DNA of 64,000 bases from Tritonibacter multivorans (GCF_001458415.1 NZ_CYSD01000043.1:62001-126000); one strand, 5' to 3'; shown: positions 33,629 through 43,661, numbered from the stretch's first letter. A program made the numbers and translations. The notes: generated by a model not told the origin, from the sequence alone.

Positions 33629-33997
33629 ATGGGACATAGCACAATGACACAGCGCATGGATCGTCTGGCTTGGACGCCAGAGCAGGGGCCAAGCGCGGCA
33701 CTTGTGGATCATATTCTGCAAGGTCAAGGCGCGCGCCCTGTGGTGCGTCTTGGTCTGAAATCGACCTTTGTGGTGTCTGGTCTTGGGGTGCTGAGCGGGC
33801 TGGGTGCGGGCCTTGCGCTGAAGTCCCAGATGGCCAGCGGTCTGGACGGTGCTGCGCTTCTGTTCAGCCCGGTTGGGCTTTATGCCTGCCTGATGTGTCT
33901 GACCGCGGCTGGAGCAGCGATGTCTGGCAAACTGCCGCGCCTGCGGGAATTTTCCTTCCTCAGCGCGGTGGCGATTGCGGCCACATTAATGAGCTAA
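33629..33997 (+). CDS. Small hypothetical membrane protein
   Basis: A 122-residue protein (or 123 from the GTG at 33626) with a polar N-terminus of about 45 residues and three predicted membrane segments (about 48-64, 76-98 and 106-121). GGGGGC precedes the start. I do not recognise a family. CtrA-like boxes in its promoter suggest cell-cycle or motility-linked expression. It is single, with a gap of 174 bp to the next gene. Confidence 0.65.
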   Translation: MGHSTMTQRMDRLAWTPEQGPSAALVDHILQGQGARPVVRLGLKSTFVVSGLGVLSGLGAGLALKSQMASGLDGAALLFSPVGLYACLMCLTAAGAAMSGKLPRLREFSFLSAVAIAATLMS

Positions 33998-34171
33998 AAC
34001 AACAGGTTTCCAGTGGGTGGGACTGCGGGAACGCGCGCTCGGGTCACATAGGCCCGGGCGCAGTGATTTGGCATTTAAGAAGAAAAAGATGATATTTTTG
34101 CGGTTCTCTTAAGGGCTGGTTCACCAATTTCGCTCAATTCTGGCTTCGAGCTAGTCAGAAAGGCGAGACAT

Positions 34172-35611
34172 ATGCAGGTAGAACACAGCCATAATCTCGA
34201 GCAGCCCAGCGGCATTCCCGCAGCATTCTATGAAGACGTGGATGCGATGATCGCTGCCGGTGAATACTCCAATGCCCTTGAAAAAATGCTGCCCCAGGTT
34301 CAGGAAGCCACCATTGAAGTGGGTCTTCTGGAACGCAGCGCCGATTGCTTCTTTCACATCCGCGATATGCAGAATGCAATCGACGTGATGAAATACGCGG
34401 TCGATAAATGGCCGGATCAAGCCAGCAGCTGGGGGCGTCTGGGCCTGATGCTGCAGACCGTTGGCGACCTGAAAGGCGCAAGCGCGGCGTTTGAAAAGGT
34501 TCTGGAAATCGAACCGAACTCTGTCCCGGCGCTTTGCGCGCTGAACGGGATTGAAACCTTCAGCATCAAAAGCGCCTATGCATCGCGCCTCGAGGCGCTG
34601 GGGCGTCGCAGCGATCTGGATGTGCAGCTGCGGGTGCTGATCTTCAACGCGCTCGGCCAGATCTGCCACGCCGCAGGCCATCCCGAACTGGCACTGGCAA
34701 TGTTTGACCAGTCCAAAAAGCTGAGCGGCGGCACCTTTGTGTCCGAGATTTTTGCTGACATGGTCGCAGAGCAGGAAACCTATTTTAAGCCGGTCACCAT
34801 CGAACCGGGCACCGATGCGGCAGATGAGCTGAACATGGTGTTTGTCGGCGGCATGCCGGGGGCGGGATGTTCGCTGGTCGAACGGATCCTGGCGGCGCAT
34901 AAGGATGTGACCTCTATCGGTGAAAATAGCGCTTTGTCAAAGACATATGGCGCGATGCGCATGCATCTTGCCCGCACCGATCGCGGGGCCGGTCACTGGG
35001 AAGCGATGAACTCCCTCACCGAGGAAGAGATCGAAATCTTCCGTCAGTTCTACTTCGAACGTGCACTTGGCGGTCAGAAGATGACCACCACGACACTGGT
35101 GGATGCCCGCCCGATGGGTGTGTTCGAATTTGCGCTGGCGCAGAAACTGTTCCCGAACGCCCGCTTTATCTGCCTGACCCGCAACCGCATGGATACGGTT
35201 CTGGCAAACCTCGCCAATGTCTTTGTCGGCGGCAATGCCTATGCAACAGAGCCGAGCGCGCTGGCCGAGATGATGGGTTTTGTGGCGCGCTCTGCGCTCG
35301 ATTACAAAACCAAGATGGGCGACCAGATGCGTGTTCAGTCTTTTGAGGCGCTGGTGCAGACTCCGGAAAACCAGATCCCGGCCATGCTGGAACAGGTTGG
35401 CCTTGGCTTTGATGCATCCTGCATGACCCCGCCAATGCTGGCCGCGATGGAGCCGCTGCAAAACGGCCTCGGCAAGGAAGAGCTGTCGCCTGCGCTGGTT
35501 GGGCAATGGGAAGACTACAAAGAGGCGATCGGCCCAGTTGTCGCTGCGATGGATGAAGCGTCGCAAGCCGCTTGGAAATCGCTGAAAGACGCAGCCATCT
35601 CCGAGACCTGA
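34172..35611 (+). CDS. TPR-sulfotransferase-like protein
   Basis: A 479-residue soluble protein with tetratricopeptide-like helices at about 20-200 and a sulfotransferase-like domain at about 220-460. The region equivalent to the PAPS 5'-phosphosulfate loop reads GGMPGAGCSLVERIL (226-240), where the usual PRSGTT is PGAGCS. The 3'-phosphate region is RNRMDTVLAN (337-346). This TPR-sulfotransferase layout is frequent in alphaproteobacteria. The altered loop makes PAPS use uncertain. It is monocistronic, with no glycan or sulfation genes beside it. Confidence 0.8.
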   Translation: MQVEHSHNLEQPSGIPAAFYEDVDAMIAAGEYSNALEKMLPQVQEATIEVGLLERSADCFFHIRDMQNAIDVMKYAVDKWPDQASSWGRLGLMLQTVGDLKGASAAFEKVLEIEPNSVPALCALNGIETFSIKSAYASRLEALGRRSDLDVQLRVLIFNALGQICHAAGHPELALAMFDQSKKLSGGTFVSEIFADMVAEQETYFKPVTIEPGTDAADELNMVFVGGMPGAGCSLVERILAAHKDVTSIGENSALSKTYGAMRMHLARTDRGAGHWEAMNSLTEEEIEIFRQFYFERALGGQKMTTTTLVDARPMGVFEFALAQKLFPNARFICLTRNRMDTVLANLANVFVGGNAYATEPSALAEMMGFVARSALDYKTKMGDQMRVQSFEALVQTPENQIPAMLEQVGLGFDASCMTPPMLAAMEPLQNGLGKEELSPALVGQWEDYKEAIGPVVAAMDEASQAAWKSLKDAAISET

Positions 35612-35766
35612 TTTCGTCGATAACAACAGGCCGAATTGAAACCGGTCGAGCAGAGCGCGCAGTGCACCAGCCGGTGCCTGCGCCTTTTTGTGTTTGGTCC
35701 CGATTTCGCCGGTCTGGGCAAGGGGCAAGACAAGCGCCGCAGACACTGCGCAGCCGGACAAAGAAA

Positions 35767-35794
35767 AACACCCCGGCCCACAGGCCGAGGTGTT
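35767..35794 (-). terminator. Terminator of the peptide ABC transporter operon
   Basis: On the minus strand AACACCTCGGCC-TGTG-GGCCGGGGTGTT forms a 12-bp stem with one G-T pair, followed by TTTCTTT. It lies 33 bp past the stop of the ATPase gene, the last gene of the operon. Confidence 0.85.
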
Positions 35795-35826
35795 GTGTAA
35801 AGCGATTTTCCTTTTGAGGGAAAAGC

Positions 35827-37914
35827 TTATTCGGCAGCGATCTTGATCACCGGGGTCATCGATTCCATGACATCATCGCCCAGGTGACATTTGATCTGGT
35901 GGCCACCTTCCAGGGTTTTGATCGGCGGAACTTCTTTTTCGCACAGTCCCCCGGCAACCTTGTCCTTCCAGCGGCAGCGCGTCTGGAACGGGCAGCCGGT
36001 TGGCGGGTTCATGGCCGAAGGAATATCGCCTTCGAGAACGATGTGCTCTTTCTCGATCGAGGTGTCGGCAATCGGCACCGCGGACAGAAGTGCTTCGGTA
36101 TAGGGGTGATAGGGCGGGGAGAACACCTGTTCGGTGTCGCCCAGTTCCACCACGTGACCAAGGTACATGACCATCACGCGATCCGACAGGTAACGCACGA
36201 TCGACAGGTCGTGACTGATGAACAGCAACGTGGTCTTCTCGTTGCGCTGAATTTCCATCAGCAGATCGGTCACAGCTGCCTGCACCGACACGTCAAGTGC
36301 CGACACCGGTTCGTCGGCCACCACAATGCGTGCATCACCAGCAAAGGCGCGTGCAATACCCACACGCTGTTTCTGACCACCGGACAGCTGACGCGGCATG
36401 CGGTCGGCAAAGGCGCGCGGCAGTTTCACCAGATCCAGAAGCTCCAGCATCCGCTGTTTGCGCTCTGCGTCCGAATTGCCAATGTCAAAGATCTCCAGCG
36501 CCCGGATGATCTGACGGCCCACGGTCATCGAGGGGTTCAGCGTGTCGAACGGGTTCTGGAACACCATCTGCACGTCGGCAATGGTGCCCGCATCCCGGTC
36601 GTTGATGCCAATTTTTTCGATGTTGCGGTTGTCGAGCAGGATCTGACCGTCGGTGGCGGTCTCCAGACCCATCAGAACCTTCGCAAAGGTCGACTTACCA
36701 CAGCCGGATTCCCCTACAATCGCAAGGGTCTCGGACTCGCGGGCTTCAAAGCTGAGCGTCTCGTTGGCTTTGACAACTTTCTTGTCACCGCCGCCGAACA
36801 GGGCGTTGGCCGCAACCTCATAGTATTTTTTGAGGTTGTCCATTTTCAGAACGACCTTGCCCGGTTCGTTCTTTTCTTTCTGCTCGCCAACTTCCATCGG
36901 CGCGTCCCAGTCGATTTCCGCGAACTTCAGACAACGGGTCGCGTGACGGTCATTGCCGGGCACGTCTTCCATTGGAATGTCCTGCGCGTCACAGCGGCCG
37001 GCCTCGAAGTAATCGCAGCGCGGGCCAAAGTTACAGCCGTTCGGGCGTTCGTGGGGCAGGGGGAAGTTGCCGGGGATCGCACGCAGGGGGCGCGCGTTCT
37101 TGTCGGCACCCGGCAGCGGGATCGAACGGAACAGCGCCTGCGTATAGGGGTGCTGCATTTCGTCAAAGACATCTTTGATCGAGCCGCGCTCTACCGCCTC
37201 ACCGGAATACATCACACACAGACGGTCACAGGTTTCCAGAACCAGACCCAGGTTGTGCGAAATGAACAGCATGGAGGTGCCGTATTTTTTGCCCAGATCT
37301 TTGACCAGCTCGACCACGGCGGCCTCAACGGTCACGTCCAGCGCAGTGGTCGGTTCGTCGAGGATCAGCAGCGAAGGTTTGGACATCAGCGCCATCGCAA
37401 TCACGATCCGTTGCTGCTGACCACCGGACAGCTGGTGCGGGAAGCTGTCCAGCATGCGTTTGGGGTCGGGCAGTTTCACATCGGTGACCACCTCAAGCGC
37501 GCGTTTATACGCTTCTTCCGAGGAGACACCTTCGTGGATCATCGGCACTTCCATCAGCTGTTTGCCGATTTTCATCGCCGGGTTCAGCGATGCCATCGGC
37601 TCCTGATAGATCATCGCGATCTCATTGCCGCGCACGTCCCGCAGCTCTTCGGCGGACATATCCGCCAGATCGCGGCCTTTGAACTTGATCGAACCGCCAA
37701 CAACGCGGCCGTTCTTGCCAAGGTCCTGCATCACGCCAAGCGCAACAGTGGATTTACCGCAGCCGGACTCGCCCACAAGGCCCACGGCCTCGCCGGGCAT
37801 AACCGAGACGGAAAAATCCATCACAGCGGGGATTTCGCGAAGGCGGGTAAAGAAGGAAATGGACAGCTTGTCGATCTCAAGGATCGGGCCATCGTAGTCT
37901 TCAAGTTTGCTCAT
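35827..37914 (-). CDS. Fused double-ATPase of a peptide-type ABC importer
   Basis: A 695-residue protein with two full nucleotide-binding domains, equivalent to fused DppD and DppF. Domain 1 has GESGCGKST (48-56), LSGGQQQR and LLILDEPTTALD. Domain 2 has a second GESGCGKST (about 420), LSGGQKQR and IVVADEPVSALD. Each is followed by an oligopeptide-type C-terminal extension with a Cys cluster (CNFGPRCDYFEAGRC and CPFQTRCRW). It powers the importer encoded upstream. It is the last gene of the minus-strand operon, separated from the permease by a GC-rich hairpin. Confidence 0.93.
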   Translation of the reverse strand: MSKLEDYDGPILEIDKLSISFFTRLREIPAVMDFSVSVMPGEAVGLVGESGCGKSTVALGVMQDLGKNGRVVGGSIKFKGRDLADMSAEELRDVRGNEIAMIYQEPMASLNPAMKIGKQLMEVPMIHEGVSSEEAYKRALEVVTDVKLPDPKRMLDSFPHQLSGGQQQRIVIAMALMSKPSLLILDEPTTALDVTVEAAVVELVKDLGKKYGTSMLFISHNLGLVLETCDRLCVMYSGEAVERGSIKDVFDEMQHPYTQALFRSIPLPGADKNARPLRAIPGNFPLPHERPNGCNFGPRCDYFEAGRCDAQDIPMEDVPGNDRHATRCLKFAEIDWDAPMEVGEQKEKNEPGKVVLKMDNLKKYYEVAANALFGGGDKKVVKANETLSFEARESETLAIVGESGCGKSTFAKVLMGLETATDGQILLDNRNIEKIGINDRDAGTIADVQMVFQNPFDTLNPSMTVGRQIIRALEIFDIGNSDAERKQRMLELLDLVKLPRAFADRMPRQLSGGQKQRVGIARAFAGDARIVVADEPVSALDVSVQAAVTDLLMEIQRNEKTTLLFISHDLSIVRYLSDRVMVMYLGHVVELGDTEQVFSPPYHPYTEALLSAVPIADTSIEKEHIVLEGDIPSAMNPPTGCPFQTRCRWKDKVAGGLCEKEVPPIKTLEGGHQIKCHLGDDVMESMTPVIKIAAE

Positions 37915-37985
37915 TTTGTTCTCCCTGGAAGGGCAGGAGAGCGGTGGCTCTGCGTCTGCCCCTGTTTTTCTGGGGTGAATTATGG

Positions 37986-38007
37986 GGCGGGGGCCGTGGC
38001 CCCCGCC
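37986..38007. other. GC-rich intercistronic hairpin
   Basis: GGCGGGGGCC and GGCCCCCGCC form a perfect 10-bp stem with a 2-nt gap at its centre, between the DppC-like permease and the ATPase genes. There is no T-run. It is more likely to modulate mRNA decay or ATPase level than to terminate fully. Confidence 0.6.
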
Positions 38008-38016
38008 AGAAGGGGC

Positions 38017-39453
38017 TTAGTCTTTCAGACTTTCTTCGCGCAGGCCGTCAGCCAGCAGGTTCAGACCCAGCACAAGGCTCATCAGGGCGAACGCAGGCGG
38101 CAGGGCCGGGTGCAGGTAGATCGACAGCAGTTTACGGCCATCATTGATCGTGGACCCCCAATCCGGGCTTTCCGGCGGCAGGCCAAGGCCAAAGAAACCA
38201 AGGGTGCCGAGCAGGATGATGGTGTAGCCAATGCGCAGGCAGAAATCGACGATCAGCGGACCACGCACGTTGGGCAGGATTTCCCAAAGCATGATGTACC
38301 AGGTGCTTTCACCACGGGTCTGCGCCGCTGCCACATAGTCGCGGGTCTTAATGTCGAGCGCGAGGCCACGGACAATCCGGAACACGGTGGGCGAGTTCAC
38401 AAAGACCACGGACACAAACACCACCAGAACACCGCCGGGGATGTCGAAGAAGTCGAGCGGCCAGAAGTCGATCTTGGAGTCGGCACTGTTGATCAGCGAC
38501 ATGTACAGCAGGAACAGCGGCACCAGTACGATGGCGAGATAGGTCATGTTCTTCGACGGCTGTGTCTTGAAGCGGGAGTGCAGAAGCACCGCGCAGAAGA
38601 TCAGCGGGAAGGAGAACAGCACAACAGCCATATACTGCGGCAGGCCGGTGTCGACGATCTCGGGAGTGACCAGCAGGTAGAACAGCAGGATAACCGGGAA
38701 CGCCAGGATCAAGTTTGCGAGGAACGACAGGAACGTGTCCAGACGGCCACCGTAGTACCCGGCCGGCAGACCCAGCGTGATACCAACCATAAAGGCAAAC
38801 AGGGTTGCCAGCGGCGCGTATTTCAGAACCTCGGTCGAACCTTTGACCATGCGCGAGAACACGTCACGGGCTAGGTTGTCACCGCCCAGCAGATACCAGT
38901 GATAATCGCCATCCTCAGCGCTGCGAAGCGGTGTGCCGGGGACTTTGTTCTTCATGCCGGAAACTTGGCTCAGCGCGTCGTGGGTTGCGATCATGTCCAT
39001 CGCCGCAAAGATCGCGGTGAAAACCCAGAACATCACAATGCCAAAGCCGATCATGCCGATGGGGCTGTCAAACAGCTTACCATACAGGCCAAGCTTGCGC
39101 TTAAAGACGATCGACAGGGCAAACATCGCAACCAGTGCAATCCACACCGGGGTGAACTGTTGCGTCATGCCGCCGATGATGCCGGCATTGGTGCCCATGG
39201 CCAGACCCAGAAGGATATAAGCCAAGAGCACGGCTGCGGTGGCCAGGAAGGACAGGCGAACGCCCATACCAACCATAGCGGTGGGGTTTCCGGCCAGCGT
39301 GATGGTGCCATCGGCGCCGGTCACGGGGCGGGCACCTGCGGTAAACAGGCTGGTGACGACCCATGCGGCAACGGTGATGGCCAGCAGGCCAACGGTCACC
39401 ATCAGGATCGGATTAAGAAAGGCGGCGGACCCAGTCCAGGTCAAAGCTTCCAT
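38017..39453 (-). CDS. DppC-type permease with extended N-terminus and insertion
   Basis: A 478-residue inner-membrane permease, much longer than the usual ~300. About 165 residues with extra transmembrane segments precede the standard peptide-permease part, which begins near GGDNLARDVFSRMVKG. A further hydrophobic stretch (about 270-345) interrupts the core before the EAA-like loop (VAAAQTRGESTWYIMLWEIL). It pairs with the DppB-like permease to form the channel. The gap to it is 15 bp, so the two are co-translated. Confidence 0.9.
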   Translation of the reverse strand: MEALTWTGSAAFLNPILMVTVGLLAITVAAWVVTSLFTAGARPVTGADGTITLAGNPTAMVGMGVRLSFLATAAVLLAYILLGLAMGTNAGIIGGMTQQFTPVWIALVAMFALSIVFKRKLGLYGKLFDSPIGMIGFGIVMFWVFTAIFAAMDMIATHDALSQVSGMKNKVPGTPLRSAEDGDYHWYLLGGDNLARDVFSRMVKGSTEVLKYAPLATLFAFMVGITLGLPAGYYGGRLDTFLSFLANLILAFPVILLFYLLVTPEIVDTGLPQYMAVVLFSFPLIFCAVLLHSRFKTQPSKNMTYLAIVLVPLFLLYMSLINSADSKIDFWPLDFFDIPGGVLVVFVSVVFVNSPTVFRIVRGLALDIKTRDYVAAAQTRGESTWYIMLWEILPNVRGPLIVDFCLRIGYTIILLGTLGFFGLGLPPESPDWGSTINDGRKLLSIYLHPALPPAFALMSLVLGLNLLADGLREESLKD

Positions 39454-39468
39454 GTCAGGTCTCCTGCC

Positions 39469-40521
39469 TTAAGAAATGCGAATGCGCGGGTTGAGGAAGA
39501 CATAGCCAATGTCAGAGATCAGCTGGGTGAGCAGAACCACAACCACAGAGACCACGGAGATGGCGAGCAGGAGCTCGATGTCGTTATTGCCGGCAGCTTC
39601 CACGAGCGCCCAGCCGAAGCCTTTGTAGTTGAACAGCGATTCAACAATCACAACACCGTTCAGAAGCCATGGAATTTGCAGCAGAATAACCGTGAACGGG
39701 GCGATCAGCGCATTGCGCAGCGCGTGTTTGATCACGATGTTGGGGAAGCTCACACCCTTCAGACGGGCGGTCCGGATGTATTGTGCGGTCATCACCTCGG
39801 TCATCGATGCACGGGTCATACGGGCAATATAGCCCATGCCATAAAGGGCAATGGTCAGAACCGGCAGGAAGAAGTTCTCAAAGGTCGGGTTTTCCATCGC
39901 CGAGGTCGCGGTGCCTTTGAACCATTTCAGACCGACGGTCGAAGAGGTGAAAATCGCGATGAAGATAACGCCCGACACATATTCCGGTGTCGCGGTGGTG
40001 GCGATAGAGACGGTGGACAGAGAACGGTCCAGAACCGATCCTTCGCGCATCCCCGCAAGGATGCCGATAATCAGTGCTGAGGGAACCATCAGGATCAGAA
40101 CCCACATCATCAGGAAACCAGTGTTTCCGAGGCGGGTTTCAATGATGGAGCCGACGTCTTTTTTGAAACGCGTGGAGTAGCCCCAATCCCCCTGCAGGAT
40201 ACCACAGAACTGCGGTGCTTCGGCGGCTTGTTCAGCGGTTGCAAAACCGGTGATGCAGCGGCCTTTGATGCCTTCTTCGGTCTCAAGGGTCCAACCCGGC
40301 AGCACACCAAGCCATTGGCCGTATTTCACCGGCGTTGGTTGGGCATAGCCGTTGCCGGCGAGCCAGCTTGCGACGGCCTCATCGGACATACGGAAGTTGC
40401 CTTGCGTTTTGGCAAGCTTCTCAAGGTTCGGGTAGAGGTTCGTCAAGACGAAGACGATGAATGTTAGACATAGAGCTGTGAGTAGCATCACAGCTGATCG
40501 GCGAAGTATGAAAAGTCCCAT
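39469..40521 (-). CDS. DppB-type permease
   Basis: A 350-residue permease with about six transmembrane segments. It has a typical first helix (FILRRSAVMLLTALCLTFIV), a periplasmic loop of about 90 residues and an EAA-like loop (IRTARLKGVSFPNIVIKHALRNA) toward the C-terminus. It sits second in the operon, after the substrate-binding protein and a hairpin. Confidence 0.92.
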   Translation of the reverse strand: MGLFILRRSAVMLLTALCLTFIVFVLTNLYPNLEKLAKTQGNFRMSDEAVASWLAGNGYAQPTPVKYGQWLGVLPGWTLETEEGIKGRCITGFATAEQAAEAPQFCGILQGDWGYSTRFKKDVGSIIETRLGNTGFLMMWVLILMVPSALIIGILAGMREGSVLDRSLSTVSIATTATPEYVSGVIFIAIFTSSTVGLKWFKGTATSAMENPTFENFFLPVLTIALYGMGYIARMTRASMTEVMTAQYIRTARLKGVSFPNIVIKHALRNALIAPFTVILLQIPWLLNGVVIVESLFNYKGFGWALVEAAGNNDIELLLAISVVSVVVVLLTQLISDIGYVFLNPRIRIS

Positions 40522-40630
40522 GTGGTCCTCTGCTGACTGGCGGTCGGCTGGCCGTTAGTGAACGTGCTGGCGCATTTTTTGCACCGGAAGTCAGGCCATT
40601 ATTGTTATTTTATTATTGTAAACCCATAAA

Positions 40631-40659
40631 TGACGCCCCCGCGTGGTGCGGAGGCGTCA
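40631..40659 (-). other. Stem-loop between the binding-protein and permease genes
   Basis: TGACGCCCCCGC and GCGGAGGCGTCA form a 12-bp stem with one mismatch and a GTGGT loop, located just after the binding-protein stop. Only a short T-rich tail follows on the minus strand. Such loops often keep the binding-protein mRNA level above that of downstream permeases. Confidence 0.65.
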
Positions 40660-40679
40660 CATCATTGCTTGTTTGCGAC

Positions 40680-42347
40680 TTAGGCTTTCCAGCCCCAAGC
40701 GTATTGGTGGTGCTCGAAGGACGCGTGCATTTCGGCGCCGACGATGCCGTCACGCATGTGGCGGAACAACGAACGCCAATAGGGTTGGATGGTCACGCCT
40801 TCATCTTGAATGAGGGCTTCCATCTTCGCCATCACTTCGCGGCGCTTGTCTGCGTCTGCGATAGCCAGTGCTTCGTCGAGCAGGGCGTCAAATTCAGCGT
40901 TTTCCCAGCCGAATTCGTTCCAAGCTTCGCCGGAACGATATGCCAGCGCGTGGATCTGAACGCCCAGCGGACGCGGGTTCCAGTTGGTGGAGCTGAACGG
41001 GTATTTGGTCCAGTCGTTCCAGAAGGTGGAACCCGGCAGAACGGTCCGCTTCACTTTGAAGCCCGCGTCGCGCAGCTGGGCTGCAACGGCGTCGGTGGTG
41101 TTCTTGCGCCAGTCGTCGTCAATGGAGTGGATTTCGTGCTCGAAGTCGAGCATGCCTGCTTCTTCCATCAGCGCCTTGGCTGCGGCCGGGTCATACTTCT
41201 GCTTGGGCAGTTCAGCATACTCCGGGTGCGCCGGGCCAACGTGGTGGTTTTCGGCAACCTGACCACGGTTGCTGTAGCCAAGCTCGAGGCAGATTTCGTT
41301 GTTGACGGCCATCTGGATCGCTTGACGCACGCGTTTGTCGGCGTAGGGCTTCTTGCCGTCAACTTCTGCCAGCTGGTTCGGACGCACAACGAGGGTCGCC
41401 ATGGTCACAACTTCGGACTTGGCGTAGCCGAGGCTGTCCATCACGTCGATGAATTCACCAACGGATTCGTTCAGCATGTCGACTTCTTCAGATTCCAGAG
41501 CGGAAAGCCAAGAGGCCGGATCGGTGCCAAAGTCGATATATTCAATGCGGTCCAGAGCGGCGGCGCCGAACACTTCGTCGCCCCACCAGGTGTGGTTCTC
41601 CGCACGTTCCAGAACACATTTGGACCCCACTTCCAGCTCTACGATAGAGTAGGGGCCGGTGCCGATGTTCTGCAGGAAGTCGTTGGTCTGGAAGGAAGAG
41701 TGCACCATCTGCGCGGGGTAGTCTGCCATGCCCGGGATCAGGGAGATGTCGGACTTCGGCAGTTTCAGAACAACGGTGTGGCTGTCGGCTGCGGTGATTG
41801 CGCCTTCGATAGCCTGACCGGTTTCCTGATCAACAAGAGAGCTGAAACGACCGGCCATGGAGTTGCCTTCCATGCCTTTGTCACACCAGCCTTTGATATT
41901 GCGCACAACATCGTCAGCGGTGAAGTCATCGCCGTTCTGCCACTTTACGCCTTTGCGGACGTTCAGGGTGTATTCGGTGGCGTCGTCATTGATGCTCCAG
42001 CTTTCCAGCAGCATCGGGGTGATAGAGCCGTCGTTGTTGTACTGGACCAGATATTCCATGGTGCCGCGGGTTTGGTTGCCCAGCTGGGACCAGTCAAAGG
42101 TGCGCGGATCCTTGAGGCCGAACACTTCCATCTGAACGCGAACGGTGCCGCCTTTTTGTTTGTGGCCGTGCCCGTCCGCTTTTGCCGGGGCGCTGAGGCC
42201 GATCATGCCGTACGCGGCAGTTGCGGTCAGGCCAAGGGCAGTGGCACGGGTTAGAAATTCGCGACGGGACAGCTTGCCTGCTTTGTATTCTGCGGCATGC
42301 ATCTCCGCAGCCCAGTGTTTCTGAGCTTCAGTTTTTTGGGTGGACAT
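40680..42347 (-). CDS. Family-5 peptide-type solute-binding protein, Tat-exported
   Basis: A 555-residue periplasmic protein of the SBP_bac_5 family (DppA/OppA type). The N-terminus is unusually long, and the twin-arginine motif SRREFL at 27-32 is followed by a hydrophobic stretch ending APAKA, implying Tat export. The body includes [20 protein letters not shown], the usual early motif, and MVHSSFQTN. It is the first gene of the operon and has a GGGAGAAG ribosome site. Substrate class (di-/oligopeptide, opine or other) is not decided by sequence. Confidence 0.92.
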   Translation of the reverse strand: MSTQKTEAQKHWAAEMHAAEYKAGKLSRREFLTRATALGLTATAAYGMIGLSAPAKADGHGHKQKGGTVRVQMEVFGLKDPRTFDWSQLGNQTRGTMEYLVQYNNDGSITPMLLESWSINDDATEYTLNVRKGVKWQNGDDFTADDVVRNIKGWCDKGMEGNSMAGRFSSLVDQETGQAIEGAITAADSHTVVLKLPKSDISLIPGMADYPAQMVHSSFQTNDFLQNIGTGPYSIVELEVGSKCVLERAENHTWWGDEVFGAAALDRIEYIDFGTDPASWLSALESEEVDMLNESVGEFIDVMDSLGYAKSEVVTMATLVVRPNQLAEVDGKKPYADKRVRQAIQMAVNNEICLELGYSNRGQVAENHHVGPAHPEYAELPKQKYDPAAAKALMEEAGMLDFEHEIHSIDDDWRKNTTDAVAAQLRDAGFKVKRTVLPGSTFWNDWTKYPFSSTNWNPRPLGVQIHALAYRSGEAWNEFGWENAEFDALLDEALAIADADKRREVMAKMEALIQDEGVTIQPYWRSLFRHMRDGIVGAEMHASFEHHQYAWGWKA

Positions 42348-42701
42348 CGTCTTCTCCCTGATTATTGACCTTGTGGGTTATAAGCCACGTTTTTTCCGAA
42401 AGGATCAACCGCAGGGTCCGCCTTTCGGGATTTTTTGTTTCGTGGCCAAACCGCCGTGGCCGCTATTCGGCAATAGTTGTGCCTGTACGTCAATGCGCAC
42501 TCTCGCCACCTGAGGGTCTGTTTGCGACATCAACCCTGTCGTTGACGGGATTCTTAAAAACAATACCGTCAGGGCGTCAGATTTTCGCCTGAAAGTGTCG
42601 GATTTATTTCATTGACACCGCACGCACAAGGCGAGCTTCGCTCTGCAAAACACAGAAAACGCAAGAATTTCTGCCCAAAAAACAAGCTTGATTTGGTTTT
42701 C
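42348..42701 (-). promoter_or_regulatory. Upstream region of the peptide ABC operon
   Basis: A 354-bp gap with no supported gene. On the minus strand the last ~100 bp before the binding protein contain TTGATC and TATAAC at a loose 20-bp spacing, a weak promoter guess. Further up, the sequence around 42560-42700 is AT-rich for this genome and includes the end of the AraC-type gene. An AraC-type operator here would be logical but no clear direct repeat was seen. Confidence 0.4.
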
Positions 42702-43514
42702 TTAATTTTCTGCCGTCTGTGAGGTTTTGCGCAGCTGGCTTGGGGTGGTGCCTGTGTGTTGCGAAATGAAGCGCGTGAAGTAGGCCGGGCTGCCAAACCC
42801 AAGGTCCTGTGCAATCTCGCGCATGGGGCGGTTGCTGGCGCTCAGAAATTTGCGGGCTGCGTGCAATTGCCGTTCAGTCAGCAATGTTGCGGCCGTTTTT
42901 CCGGTTTCTGCTTTGCACACCCGCGTTAGATGGGTGGGGGTGACGTCCAGCGCGCTGGCGTGTTCGCCCATGTTCTGCTGGCAGGCTTCAAGGGTGACCA
43001 GACGCTGGCAGAATGCGCGGCTCAGCCGCTTGCCGGCGGCTTTGTCCGTCGTTTGGGCACGGCGATCCATTTGTCGGCGCAAGGTGATGCCGATCAGGTC
43101 TGTATAGCTGCGCAGGCCCCGATCCGAATGGTCATCGCCGCGCTGCTGTTCGCGCAGGGCGGCCTCAAACAGCGCGTTTATTTGCGCCTGTTCCTGCATG
43201 TCCGAAACGCGCAGCGCGCAGGGTGTTTCAGGCAGCGCGCAGGGCACGGTTTCTGGCACGCGCAGCACCTGACCAATACATTGACGCCCAAGTTCCAGCG
43301 CAAAAAGATGCCGTGCGGGAATATGCAGAACCGTGTGCGGCCCAAAGCCTTTCTGCGCGCCGTCCAGCAGCACCCGTCCTTGGCCGCGGGTGATCCAGAA
43401 AACCAGATGGCAGTCTCGCGCATGTGCAAGTTCCAACTGCCAACTGCCCTTGGCCATCAGGCTCAGGGCGGGAACGATGTCCAGGACTTCTGTGGTCTTC
43501 GGATCATATGGCAT
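42702..43514 (-). CDS. AraC-family transcriptional regulator
   Basis: A 270-residue regulator from the ATG at 43514; an upstream TTG at 43613 would add 33 residues. The N-terminal ~165 residues form a cupin-like sensor (LVFWITRGQGRVLLDGAQKG). The C-terminal double HTH (about 170-262) has LDVTPTHLTRVCKAETGKTA and the hallmark LGFGSPAYFTRFISQHTG followed by TPSQLR. It lies directly upstream of the peptide ABC operon on the same strand and is its likely regulator. Confidence 0.88.
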   Translation of the reverse strand: MPYDPKTTEVLDIVPALSLMAKGSWQLELAHARDCHLVFWITRGQGRVLLDGAQKGFGPHTVLHIPARHLFALELGRQCIGQVLRVPETVPCALPETPCALRVSDMQEQAQINALFEAALREQQRGDDHSDRGLRSYTDLIGITLRRQMDRRAQTTDKAAGKRLSRAFCQRLVTLEACQQNMGEHASALDVTPTHLTRVCKAETGKTAATLLTERQLHAARKFLSASNRPMREIAQDLGFGSPAYFTRFISQHTGTTPSQLRKTSQTAEN

Positions 43515-43661
43515 TGGCACAACAAGAGGTTTTGTGGAAACACGTCCGCAGACTGCCTCTAGGAATTTGATTCGCGCAAACCTTAACCTTCGCGAGGCGT
43601 AAAATTTGCGCAATTGCTGGCCGATAGTCGCTAAGTTCCCGCAGTTTTTAAGGAAAACGCG

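Noticed and set aside
35884-38874. Very long plus-strand frame (996 codons) across the ABC transporter genes
   Set aside because: It is antisense to well-supported ATPase and permease genes and its translation is low-complexity, His/Gln/Arg-rich; it arises from GC-rich codon use.
40602-42254. 550-codon plus-strand frame over the binding-protein gene
   Set aside because: Antisense shadow of a clear SBP_bac_5 gene.
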